Assembly: GCA_022457155.1 (NCBI GenBank)
Contig: JAJGOT010000003.1
Span: 984,501 to 1,048,500, forward strand
Length of the DNA stretch: 64,000 nt
From: Cladopsammia gracilis
Taxonomy: Eukaryota > Cnidaria > Anthozoa > Scleractinia > Dendrophylliidae
Reading direction: 5' to 3'
The notes beneath the pieces were generated by a model. It saw only the letters and a program-made list of their open reading frames with translations, had not been told where the DNA came from and did not search any database. The stretch's first letter is position 1. The number at the start of each line of letters is the position of its first letter. The position numbers and the translations under genes were made by a program. Below, piece after piece: positions 12,401 to 24,400 of the stretch.

Positions 12401-14748
12401 GGCCCATCACAAGGAGGGCTGGGGACTAACAATGCCTGATCCTCCTATTTCGTTAACTCAGCAATTGGGATAGATAAATCGGAGACGAAAAAACAAATTT
12501 TAAAAGAATCACAGAACTTAAATCTGTCTCGTTTTAATTGTTTTATGTGGATTCTAAGGATGGAAAAATGAGCAGATAGATTGAAGACGGGAAGCTAGCT
12601 CTTTCTTAAGGCTGGTTTTCACTAGCGACGGAGTCAGAGTGGTAGTCGGAGTCGTAATCGGAGTCGTAATCGGAGTCGTAATCGGAGTCGTAATCGGAAG
12701 GGTATCAAGTGAAAATCAAACAACGGAGTAGTAAGCAGAGCTTCCGATTGCACTTATGATTCCGTCGCTTACGATCCAGTGAAAACTAGATTGTCGGAGT
12801 CGTAAGCAAGGAATGGGGATTATGATTGGTTTATTCGCTTCTGCTTGCGACTCCGACAATCTAGTTTTCACTGGATCATAAGCGTCGGAGTCATAAGCGG
12901 AATGGGAAGAAAATGGAACCGTTCTGATTCTTCCGACTCCGATTCCGTCGAGCTTATGACTCCGCTTACGACTCCGATTCACTAGGTCGGAAGCGCTCTT
13001 ACGACTCCGACTACGACTCGGACTCCGTCGCCAGTGAAAACCAGCCTTTAATCTGACTCATATTTGAGGACTCTTTTGTCCTGAGACGAGTTTCCCACAA
13101 GCCACCTGCAAATATCATACCTTGTGCGTCGAAAAACTCTTCGTCTCCAGAATCCGATTCAGCGGTTTCTATCGTGCTCATGCGCCAGCCCATAAGCACA
13201 TCAGCTTTCGACAGTCCTCTCGCGACCGAGTTATCGCCAGTAGGACTTAAGTCTCTTTGTCCTAAACCATTGCACTCTAAATCATAAGAGATTGTCCTGC
13301 TTAATTTCTCTTTCAGAACTCGAGATGGATCATCCTCATCATATCCAATTTTTTCCACCGTTATAGCGACAGGCGACGGGGATACGTTTTCCTCGGGTTC
13401 GTCCACTGAAGCTTTGCTAATAAGATTTAGCTTTGTGCTGTTGTTATTATCTTGCACATAAACTACACTTCCTCGTCCTTTGTCGTTGGCAAAGCCAACT
13501 TCTTGGTCGGAATCGCGGTCCTGACAAGGACTGTTCGTGATAGAATTATCAGAAAGTGCTCCCATTTTCCTGGCCAGTATTCTTCGTGTTTCTTCCTCTA
13601 ATTGTCTGATATCTTCAATTGTGAGCCCGTACCACTCATCCTGCCACACCCACGCCTGCCTATGGCCCATTAACATCGGGCGTCTCAAACCCGAGTGAAT
13701 GAAATGTTCGATTTTATTCTGGAAACAAGAAAGAAAGAGAATGAATATGTGACCCTCCATGAGAAAATATGTCCTTTGAAAACATTATATTTTAGCGAAA
13801 CCGGGCTTTAAAAGGGCTTCCAAAGGGTTTCAAACCCACTGTAAATGGGTTTCGAAAGAGCTTCCAAAGGGTTTCCAAAGGGCTTCAAAGGGTTTCCATG
13901 CAAAGGTTTTTTTTTTTCAACGAACACCAGGTTTTCCCTAAACTAACAGGAAAAAAATGAAGACGCTTCTAGCCTCGTTCCCTACACTAGCTCAAACTCA
14001 TAAGAATTCATTAGCCTGAAGGTAGATAGCCTGCGTGTCAGACGCGAAAAAAGGAAGGGGAAGGAAGAACTTTGGACGCGCGCGTGCAAAGCGCGTGTAG
14101 AAAGCACGAGCACGAAGGGAGAGGGGAAGGGAGGTACAGTACCGGTCAAATTTACGTTAACAGTCACTCGAAACTCACACGACTCGACTCGAAAAACTTC
14201 GAGGAGAAATCTTCGAGTCGAGTGCCTTCGAGTTTCGAGACGAGAAAACAAACAGTCCATCGCTCGATTGAATGTTTTGTTTCTACAAGACAAAGCAGAC
14301 TAAAAATGACGGGGGTGCTCGTCGTACCTTTTAGGGGTCAAAATTTGTAGATTGGTACCGCTTAGGGTACTAAAATCTAAAATGACTACCGTTAGAATTA
14401 TCGCGATACCTTTTAGGGTATGAGCCGAAAAAATGACAGAATATGCCATGTGTTGTTTTAGAATTGGTATCTCTTTGGGGTAAAACTTCTTTTGAGCCCA
14501 TCAAACAAGATTCTAGTACCTTTTAGGATGTTTTTCGAAAATTTCCGACTGGCACCCCCGTCATTTTTATATGGGAGTCCCCCCCCCCGCCCCGGGATGA
14601 AACACGCTTCCTCGTGTTTGACATATACTTCTCTACTACTACATGTAGTTGAGGACGTAGAACCCACATTACTGTTTGCAAAGTTCCCAGTGTTCTGTTC
14701 TCTCCCGGGGGGGTGGGGGGGGGGGATAAATAAGCTATTGTTGGTTTG

Positions 14749-14779
<31 letters not shown>

Positions 14780-15420
14780 CACCTACAAAATAATTTTGAT
14801 GAACTTCTTTTGTTCTGGCACCAACATGGCCGCCATGGCCTTTGTCATTTGAGTCCCACAGGACTGAAGGTCACGTGATTTCAAACTATCAATATGGGTA
14901 TGTGCCACTGTGAAGGGTATGGTTTTCAAGCAATTTAGTCTGGGATAAGGTATAGAAATCAGAGAGTTTTGGTCAAGAATAGGGTTTCATTTGCCGGGAA
15001 ACTGATCAGTGGTATGAAGAATTAGGTCTAGAACAAGAATTGAAACTCGGAAGAGAAAGCCTTCCCTGATGGAAATGACATCATCGTGGCAACGTTGTTG
15101 ACAGATGGTTTTCCATTCAAAGCACTAATAGTGATACAGTTCATAAGTAGCAAGTCTGGGATAGAGTAGGAATTTTCTGTGTCTAGTCTAGTATAAAGTT
15201 GCAAAATCAGCTGAACATGGTCTGGTGCAGGGTAAGGGTTTCATAGTCTTAGCTGCACACCCCCACCCAAGCATACACAGACTAAGAGTCCCCCCCCCCG
15301 GTTCTCTCTACGTTTGTGTAACAAATGTAATAGTATTGTAAAATGATTTAAAATGGTGGGTGATTTAGCATGGAACAGAGAAATTATACAAAAACTTATC
15401 TTATTACTTAAATAATATGC

Positions 15421-15463
<43 letters not shown>

Positions 15464-18400
15464 TTGAGGTCATGGCTTACGGACCGAGCGCAGCGAGGTC
15501 CATGCGCCATGACCGAGAGCCAAATATTTTCCCGTCCAGCCCGACCTAACTCAGTCAATAAGTATTTTATAATATGACTAGAAAGTACAAGAATAGTCGT
15601 GTAGTGCGAGGTCGCTTGAACTCGAGCAGGGCCGGACGGCTTTTTCCGGACCGGCTCACGTCAACCCATCCGGCCCCTCTCACGTCACCTTGTGATTCTA
15701 TTTTCTGTAGTATTGCGTCAGCGGGGCCGTACGGTCATATTATAAAGTGATTTTTTTTTCCTGCCTCATTATAGACAGATCTGATAACTTGGCACCAAAA
15801 ACGGTATCATTTTGGCACTTGGTCAACACCAACAACAATTTTGTTATTGAGAAATGTAAGTCATCACTATACATAGTTCTTTTAGTTTTTGTAACATAGT
15901 ATTTTAGTATTTGTAAATAAATATTGCATTTTTTTAGTTCAGTATACAAGCTTATCCATGTCACAATAATTATTCATTGCAGTCCTTGACCACTAAACAC
16001 AACAGCTCCCTGTGATGCAAAGAAACTCAACTACAAATTATATCTGGTGGGCGAGAGGATATTTAAAAATACATTTTTGCTGCTTCCAGAAACAAGTTAT
16101 AACCTATGCAAACACCCACAGAGCTTATCTTGTAATATCTTGACTACCGCAAGTTCAAGAGATGCTAAACCATGACAGAACCTGATTTTAGTGACAAATA
16201 AAGCCCCTCGTTGCTTACCTGCATTCCCCAATATCTGAACTCGACCTTTATAAGCTTGTATGCACACATGACATCAGAGGGTGGCTTATCCACTCTGTAG
16301 TATTCAAGCCAGTCCTCCTTCATGGGACCACGCCCTGTTCTTTGGGATTTGTATAATAAAGGATCTTCTTCTTCACTGTAGTCTGATGACGAGACTTCAT
16401 CCTTTATTGGATCAATTACATCTGCAAGGTAAAAGTAAAACAAATGAATGTCGGTCAAATTACCCTGTAGTACTTTTTTGTATTTTGTGTTTTATTTTAA
16501 GATGCAGCGCCCCTCTGGATAACAGCCCTTTCAGAGCTGAATGGGCCATCCTGCTTAAATACACGTAAAGTTTACTTGCTTACTTACATGTACTTACTTA
16601 CCCCTGGACAAATTGCTCCTAATAATGAGATATCCCATTCTCTTATATCAAAACGTTTTTTGCAGAATATTTTAAGTTAGTTAGAATTAAACACTCAATT
16701 ACAATATTTAGGGTAAATCACTGATCAGTAGACAAAAAACAAATTGCCTAATTAATAATTATTATTGGATGACTTTGAGAATTATCATGGCCTTGATCAT
16801 TCTTGATATCATGCAAAAATTTGGTGAAATGTCCCAAAGGAAAAACAACTCACCAACTTCCCTTACTTGAAGATCAACTGGCGACAAGTTAAATACATTT
16901 TCCTGCGAAAAAGAACAACTAAATAAGTACATGAGTGTACATGTTACTGTAAAATTCTGAAAGTAACTTTTACTTTCGGAATTAGCAGCCTTTGGGGCTG
17001 ATTAACTTTTGGGGAGCAAAAAACATTATATAAAGTTGGTGCAATTGAGCTCTTTTTCCGAATTAAAAGATGGAAATACATTCAGATGTCGTAAACTGCT
17101 TCTACTCCATGATACACTGCTACGTTAGTCTGCTGTGCCAATATCTCAGTGTGCTGGTACAGTTTTCAATTTTAATTTGAAGAAATGTTCCTGATAATAC
17201 ATTCCTGTTGAAAATGATATAGAGTTTTCAATTTTAATTTGAAAACAAGTTCTTGTTAGTATGTTCCTGTTACTTGATGAAAATTCTAGGGGTTTTGTTT
17301 TGACAATGGGCAAAACATGAACTGATAAAGCACGAATGGACATTTTATAATGCTTTCTGGCATAAGCAATACCATCCCTTGTTGTAAAGTGCCTTAATTA
17401 TCGTATGTCACTTTCGGGTGACTATTTATTGGAATTTTTTTTTTTGGAGGGGGGGGGGGTTAGCTTGCGAATACAGCCGCCTCTCATCGCTCCCGGCCAC
17501 TAGGGGCATTCGTGCAAGAGAGCGTCTGCGATTTACTTTGAGAAATTCCAAACTGATTATGTAATCACCCATCACTAATCTCGCATAATTATGATAATGT
17601 GCATGCAGTGAAACCAAATTATTTTATTACTATTATTATTTTTTTTTATCCAGGGGCATCCAATTTAGCAGAGCTAGTTTAAATGGAGCCCTGACACAAC
17701 ACAAAAACAAAGACATTAAAAGATTAAAACTAGAAAAATTAGTTAAGTTACCGAGGCAACATGTATCGCAGGCGTTACTGTTTAAAATGGCGCTTTAGCT
17801 TGATTTTAAATTCGCTAAGCGTCTCTACTTGTCTAATGATTCTCGGTAGGGTGTTGTAGGTCCGAGCACCGTTTATTCTGAAGCTACCTTGGTATTTAGT
17901 AGTTTTTGCGAAGGGAGGGCGCAGCAAATCACAGCTTCTGGTGTTATAGCCATGTAAAAGGTGCGCATGCCTAAACTCTGAAAGTAAGTACGAAGGCGCT
18001 ATTGCGTGAAGACACTTATGGACCAAATGAAATGAATGATATCGACAGGCCTATCACAAATCCTTGCTATGACCTTCGTTCACTCGGTTTTAAGTTGGTT
18101 TGATTTTTACAGTTTAGCCCTGATCAATATGTCTTTTAAAGATCTACTATACCCCTTTTGTATGAAATAAGGGGAGGTTATTTATAGATCCATCTACAGC
18201 AAAGGTTGTGATTCATTTGTCCATGAGAATGTAGGCACACACAGGCTTTTAGCCAGAAATTAAAAAGTGGGCGTCCTGAAGATATTTCCCATCATAAATA
18301 TTTAAAGGATTAGGTGCAATTTACATGAATTTCTTCAAAAAGTGGGCGTCCACAGGATGCCTGGACACCCTGCTGGCTAAAAGCTTGGGCACACAGCGTT

Positions 18401-21400
18401 GTATTGTGTTACAAAGGATAACATTTCCTTGCTCGCTTTTATTTCTTAGTGCAGTGGTTTGCTATTTCTGTTTTCATTTTTGCCGTGAAAATATAAGCGA
18501 CAGAAACTGCCATTTTTTCCACAGCCATTGTGGTGCCATGAGTCTGAAGGTAGTCTTTCTACTAAAAGCAGACTGATGATGAATTAATTACATGATTCTT
18601 CTTCCCATGTATCTCTGATAAATGTTCATTCATCCACACATGCCATTTGAAATATCAGTGACTTGCCATATCTGGTCAGTAAATTGACAAAAACAGAAAA
18701 ACCTCTTCACCGCAGATAAAACTATAAAGAGCCTGAAACTGACTTGCTTGTAACATCAAAACATTAAACATAGGACAAATAGATTGAACACAGAGTCTAA
18801 CATTTTCTAATGACAGACAAGATTAACTCTCACAACTGGTGACCACATTTGTTAAGTTGTAATTTTGAGTCACAACACAGTATAATTTAAAGCATAATTA
18901 TGTAAAATTATCAAGTTGACCAATCAGCGCACCTGTCTGGATTCAGGACAGATTTACGTCATTAGTATGAATTTTTTTTCTCAGAGTAAATCGCAGATGC
19001 TCTTTTGTGCAAATGCCCCAAGCGACCAGGAACGATGAGAGGCAGCTGTATTCGCAGGCTGGGGGGGGGTTGGGCTCTCTACTTTCGGGATTTATTAGCG
19101 GCCACAATTTTTTGACGTTACTTTGAGGGGATTGCTGACTTTCGGAAGGTAGTTACTTTAGGAATTTTACAGTATTAGCTTGTAGGTCATAGATTCCTAA
19201 AACTATCATTTCCAATAACAAATGGACATAGAGACTTGAGCTGCCAAGAAAGGAAAGGGACCTGAAAGCAAAGGGTATAGAGAAGCCCCGCCAGGAAGGG
19301 GGGGGGGGGGTCCTGTGTCGCTTGTCTGAATTTTAAAATGTCTCGTATTGGTGTTTTATCAATGTTTCACATTACTGTCGGAAATTGAACGAACATTTGT
19401 CTTTTGTCATGATTTCATTTTACGTACTGTCACTACTTTTTGGGTCATGTCGCCTGTCGGAATTAACCTGGCAGGGCCTCTATAGAAGGTAGGAGCTTCA
19501 AACTCCTCCAACTATATATGTACCCACCCTCAACCTCAAAATACATTATGTACAGTGTACCTGCTGGCCACCATCAGGATAATAATACGTCTCTACATCA
19601 ACAAAAAATTTCTCCACAAAGGGGCAAGTCGTCCTCATCTTGGTGTATGGATATGCATTCCATGCTTCTTCTTCCACTCTCAGTGCAGCCTTGGGAAGAA
19701 TTGCCTTAAGCCAGCCTGGTAAATGGCTTCCGATGTGGTAGATTTTCTTTGTATATTGTCCACTGCCTCCTGGTCCATTTGTGTAAGGTGTATTTTCAAG
19801 AATCTCTACTCCACTTCCTTCACCAATGCTATCCAGTCGGCTCTTTTTCTGAAGAGAGAAAAAAATATTAAAAACAAATTGTACCTAACAGAACCAACAA
19901 TAAACTGAACCCATACTATGGTACTTTGTCCTACCAATGTGACCTGCATTTGGTATGCAGGCAGATGGACTAACCACTGCATCATCCCTGCTCACATTAT
20001 GTCAGTGCTTATAATACTGCACCCCCATCCCTGCCCCAACACCCTTCCTTTCCTTCCCCATGCCACACCTCTGACAGAATCATAAGATGCATAATTGTTG
20101 GTTCCACAGATTTGACTGATAAAAAAGAAATTGATATTGTGGACAAGTAATTACTTTTAAGCAAAAACCTTTAAGGATATTTGCATGCAAATCTTCTACA
20201 TGTGCATGTACAGGAAAGATTTTTTCAAACTTTTACCACTGCTAGATAATGAGTTACCTACAGTGTATGTCAGAAATGCAAAAAAAGATGAAGATGAAAC
20301 AATTGAAAAAATTCAAACTTCTATACACAAAATGTGGAGAACTGTTAAAGGAACCAATATATAAAACACAAAATAAGGGTTACTGACATCCAAGTGAGTA
20401 AACTCCAGGCAAAGCTAACACAACGGCAACCAGCCCTTGATGTGTTTAGATTTCTTCCTTAGTGTATGCTCGATACATAGCTAGGGGTATAGAATGGTCT
20501 ATCGGAAATCATGCATCTCGGAAAATATTCACTGAGTCTCGAATTCTCGGCATTTAAAAATGGAGCCTCGGAATCTCGGGCTTGCTATAATTTTCAAAGT
20601 CTCGAATTTTGATAATTTGGATCTCGGAGTCTTGTAAATTTTTCTCGTAAATCTCAGCTTCCATTGGAGATTTCAGTCATGTTTTAAGCTGTTTTAGTAC
20701 TATCGGCCCAACATTTTCCAGCAATTGGAGTCTCGGGCTCGGATTTTTTAGAGGTAAACTAAGTCTCGGGCTCGAATTTGATAGAAACGCTAAAGTCTCG
20801 GTCTCGAATTTTTAAACAAGGGTCTCGCAGTCTCGCAAAGTCTCAAATTTACCATTCTATACATGATATATGGCATTAAATTGCAATAGAATTACATGCA
20901 CAGCAGAAACCATATTATTAGTGTGAACCACTGTCAGTAGACAAATTCTACTTAAGGTAATTCCCTGGAAAAAGAATCTGTCATAGATTTGTAATGAAAC
21001 TTGGCACAAATATTGAACAAGTCATGAAGGTTCCAAAATTGCAACAAAAATGAGGGGTCACCGTGCTCGTTTTAGTGGTATACTGCTGACGAATGCAGTG
21101 TTTAAAGGCGTTTTCAGGCAATAACCGCGTGAAGCTAATATGCTCAATATTTCCACTGCATATTGATATTTTGCGTATAAGTTGACTTTATACATATGTA
21201 TAATCGTCTGTATCATAGAAAATGTGTCCAAAAAGCTTCAAATTTACTGAACACTCGAACAGTAGACGGTTGCTTGGTGTGCGGTCCTCTACCCAAAATG
21301 GCTTTCTTCGTAGGATTTCTATAAACTGTGCAAAATCTGATCATAGATTTTTGCTCACATTTTAAATTTGCGTTGGGAACACTGTCCTGATTGAATTTAT

Positions 21401-24400
21401 GCAGTATAAAATGGGGGTCACTGTGCTCGATTTTGCGCTAGCGCTCACAGAGTCCTTTTCTATCGTGGGAAAGGCCGGCTTTCCTCACAAAAGCCGCCAT
21501 TTTTTTCAATCTGATGTTGCAATGTTTATGCGCAGTAGGGATGCGCAGTGCAAAACCAGGGAATCACCTTAAGTTGCTGTTCTCCAGACATTTTTTTTAG
21601 TTCTAGTTTGGAGAAGTTGTTTATTAATAAATAATATTAGCGACTCACTTTGAGAGTAAAAGTTTGTATCATTGGCTGTTGAACCAATATTGGTTGATAT
21701 CGGTTTAATTGACCAATACAACATGTATTAATCACAGTGAAAACTCATGCATGCTTACATGCACACAATGGTAAAAAGAAAATCATGTCAATTATATCAG
21801 AAAAATGTGAACACCACTAAATTCATCTGCAGTACACATGTGAACAAACTAAAATTAATGAGTTGCAATATTGTTTATCGATTCGTCCATTTATTCATTT
21901 ACAGTTTAATCAGGCATGATCTCTGCATAATTAATACCTACTATAAATATATTATAAATATTCTTAATTTTCCTTTTCACAGATATTTGTGTGTGAATGC
22001 CAAAAATATTGTTTGCACCATAATTTTTGCAAACTTGCTGTAGAATAAAGATTAATTGAAACAAGAAATAACAGTAGATATTAAGACTGAAGAACATGAT
22101 GAAACATTTTAATTTACAATGCAGATGCTAATCTCTATTCACAGCTGTGTCCATCCTGAGTGAATTCCTAACATTTTCACCACCTGTTACATGTTACCAA
22201 AATACAAACTTCACATTTTTCTGGCGAAAAACAAAAACTGATTGGAACCAAAGAAAAGTACTGCTCAATAGCTTTTAATTAATGAATGGTCACACTTTCA
22301 TCCAGTCTCAAATTAGACACAATTGTATGTGTTTATCCATTGAAATCTGGGTCGCAACGATTGCTATTGATAAATCAACAATCTTAGGTGCTGGAGCAAC
22401 GATTTTCAAATAAAATCAGTCTTCAACAAATTGATGTCACTGGATCATAGAAATATAAGGGAAAGGATTTCAACCAGGGAATCAAATCTATTTCCCAAAT
22501 AAATAAAATTTTATCTTGAAAAAGTTTCCCTCAAGATGCTGAATTTTTTTCACCCAACTGGATCAGTTTCAAGTAATCAACAACAATCTGCATTTTGACT
22601 ATGAATATATGAAAATCCGAAATATGTGAACTCAGGGGTGGATTCAGGAATTTCTGAAAGGGGGGTCCGGGTGCATGTCTCCCAGAAAATTTTTCCGATT
22701 TGACCCTCTAAAACGCCATTTCCAGCATTCCTGAGAGTCAAAAAGCATTTGTTAAGTAAAAAACTTGACAATCAGTCAATTGGTGGATGTGAAACAACTA
22801 CGTATAAAACAATTTTATTCTATTATTTTTATGAACTATATGGGAGAAATAGGTCTGATGGGGGGGGGGGGGGGTCCGGACCCCCAACCCTCCCCCTGGA
22901 TCCGCCACTGGAACTGCAGATGAAACATGAGTGAAATTTGATCCTCGCAGTGTGCTATCAACTTAAGCACTTGAAAAAGTAACCTGAAATGAAATCAGAA
23001 ATAAATCCCGTTCAAGCCTGAATTTTTTTCACGTTGCCTTTTCAACTGCTTAAGTTAATAGCACACTGCAAGGATAAAATTTCCCTCAATCTGCATTTTA
23101 AGGCCTAAATCATAACATTTTAGTGAAAATTGCCAAAAAGTAACTCAGATTTAATTTGTGGGAAAATCAAAGGGCTCAAACACATTAAAAAAAATAGCTA
23201 GGGAAAATCCTGGGGAGGGGAGGGGAGGGGGGGGGGGAGAGGGGTGCTCCGGATGTAAAGTGACAGGAATATGCAAAGGTTTTTGGGGGTTTGAAATTTT
23301 GCAATTCCAGAATTTTAGGGGTAATAGCATTTTGTCAAGTACTTTTTGGGGTGGCTTGAGTAAACTAGAGATTTTTTTGGGTACTCAAAACAATAATGAA
23401 GATTTGTGGTAAAGAATGGTTGCCTTGTGTAGTGCCTGCGCACTGCTACAAATGTAGTACAACTGAACTTGTTATAATATTTATTCCCTTCTGGGTATTT
23501 TTAAGGTTTGAAAATTCAGCACAGGATTTTTTGGGGTTTAATTTTATTTCGGACCAGGGATTTTATTTAATTTATTTTATTTTTGGGTAGTGATTTTTAC
23601 CCACATTCACACATCCCCATCGCTTTAAATCTGAAGTTACACCCCCCCCCCCCCCCCCTCCCCACCCTGGGAAATATCCCCAGCCCTGCGTGATTAAAAC
23701 TTTTTTGGTATCAAAATGTGACCATAAATAATATTATTATAAAATAAATGCCATTTAGCAATACAGTATTATAGTTTCCTGTGGTGCTGGGTGCTTTTAA
23801 GCTTTTATGCAAAATAAGTTTGATTTTTTTTATCATTTGAGATACATGTACATGTAGGCCACCATATATGGTAATACTGCAAAAGTTTCAAAACAGACTC
23901 CCCTCATAACCACAACATATTATTTAATCAGACAAAAAGCAGTTCTTTAACTAAGTATGGTACATTACCACACTTTATGCAAAATTTAACCTTGTCTGCC
24001 ATTTGTATGGAGGTGCAAATGTATTAAATTTGTCATAATAAGAAGTAAATCTTAATTGTTTTATTTCACACATATTGAAAAAAAAGATGTTGATTTTGGC
24101 TTCCTGCTGTAAAATAAAAACAAAATGTTATTGAGCTTGTTGCTGACAAAAATTATGAAGACCAATGCAGACATACAGTTGCACTCTAAAGCATGAATTA
24201 ACACAAAAAATATAAGACTAACAACCTAAAATGTATTCACCTGGTTGTAACAAAGACAACAACATTCTTAATGAATCTTTGAAAGATTTTCCATGTTATT
24301 AAGGTTCATATAAAACATGTATGAGCTTATTAAAGGATTTAATTGAACCAGGCCTACCACTGCTGTTGTAATTTGTGGGAGACACTAGTTTGGTTAGTGA

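Larger units (their letters stand above)
16945..19174. mobile_element. Decayed 2.2-kb TIR element hosting nested insertions
   Basis: TACTGTAAAATTCTGAAAGT (16945 onward) is inverted at 19151-19174 with two mismatches in 24. Inner inverted homology follows: 17440-17540 against 18975-19066 (GATGAGAGG, GAATACAGC). No transposase is seen. A LINE fragment (17640-18060) and a hAT-like MITE (18242-18387) lie inside. It is in the PITPNM intron between exons 3 and 2. Confidence 0.65.
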
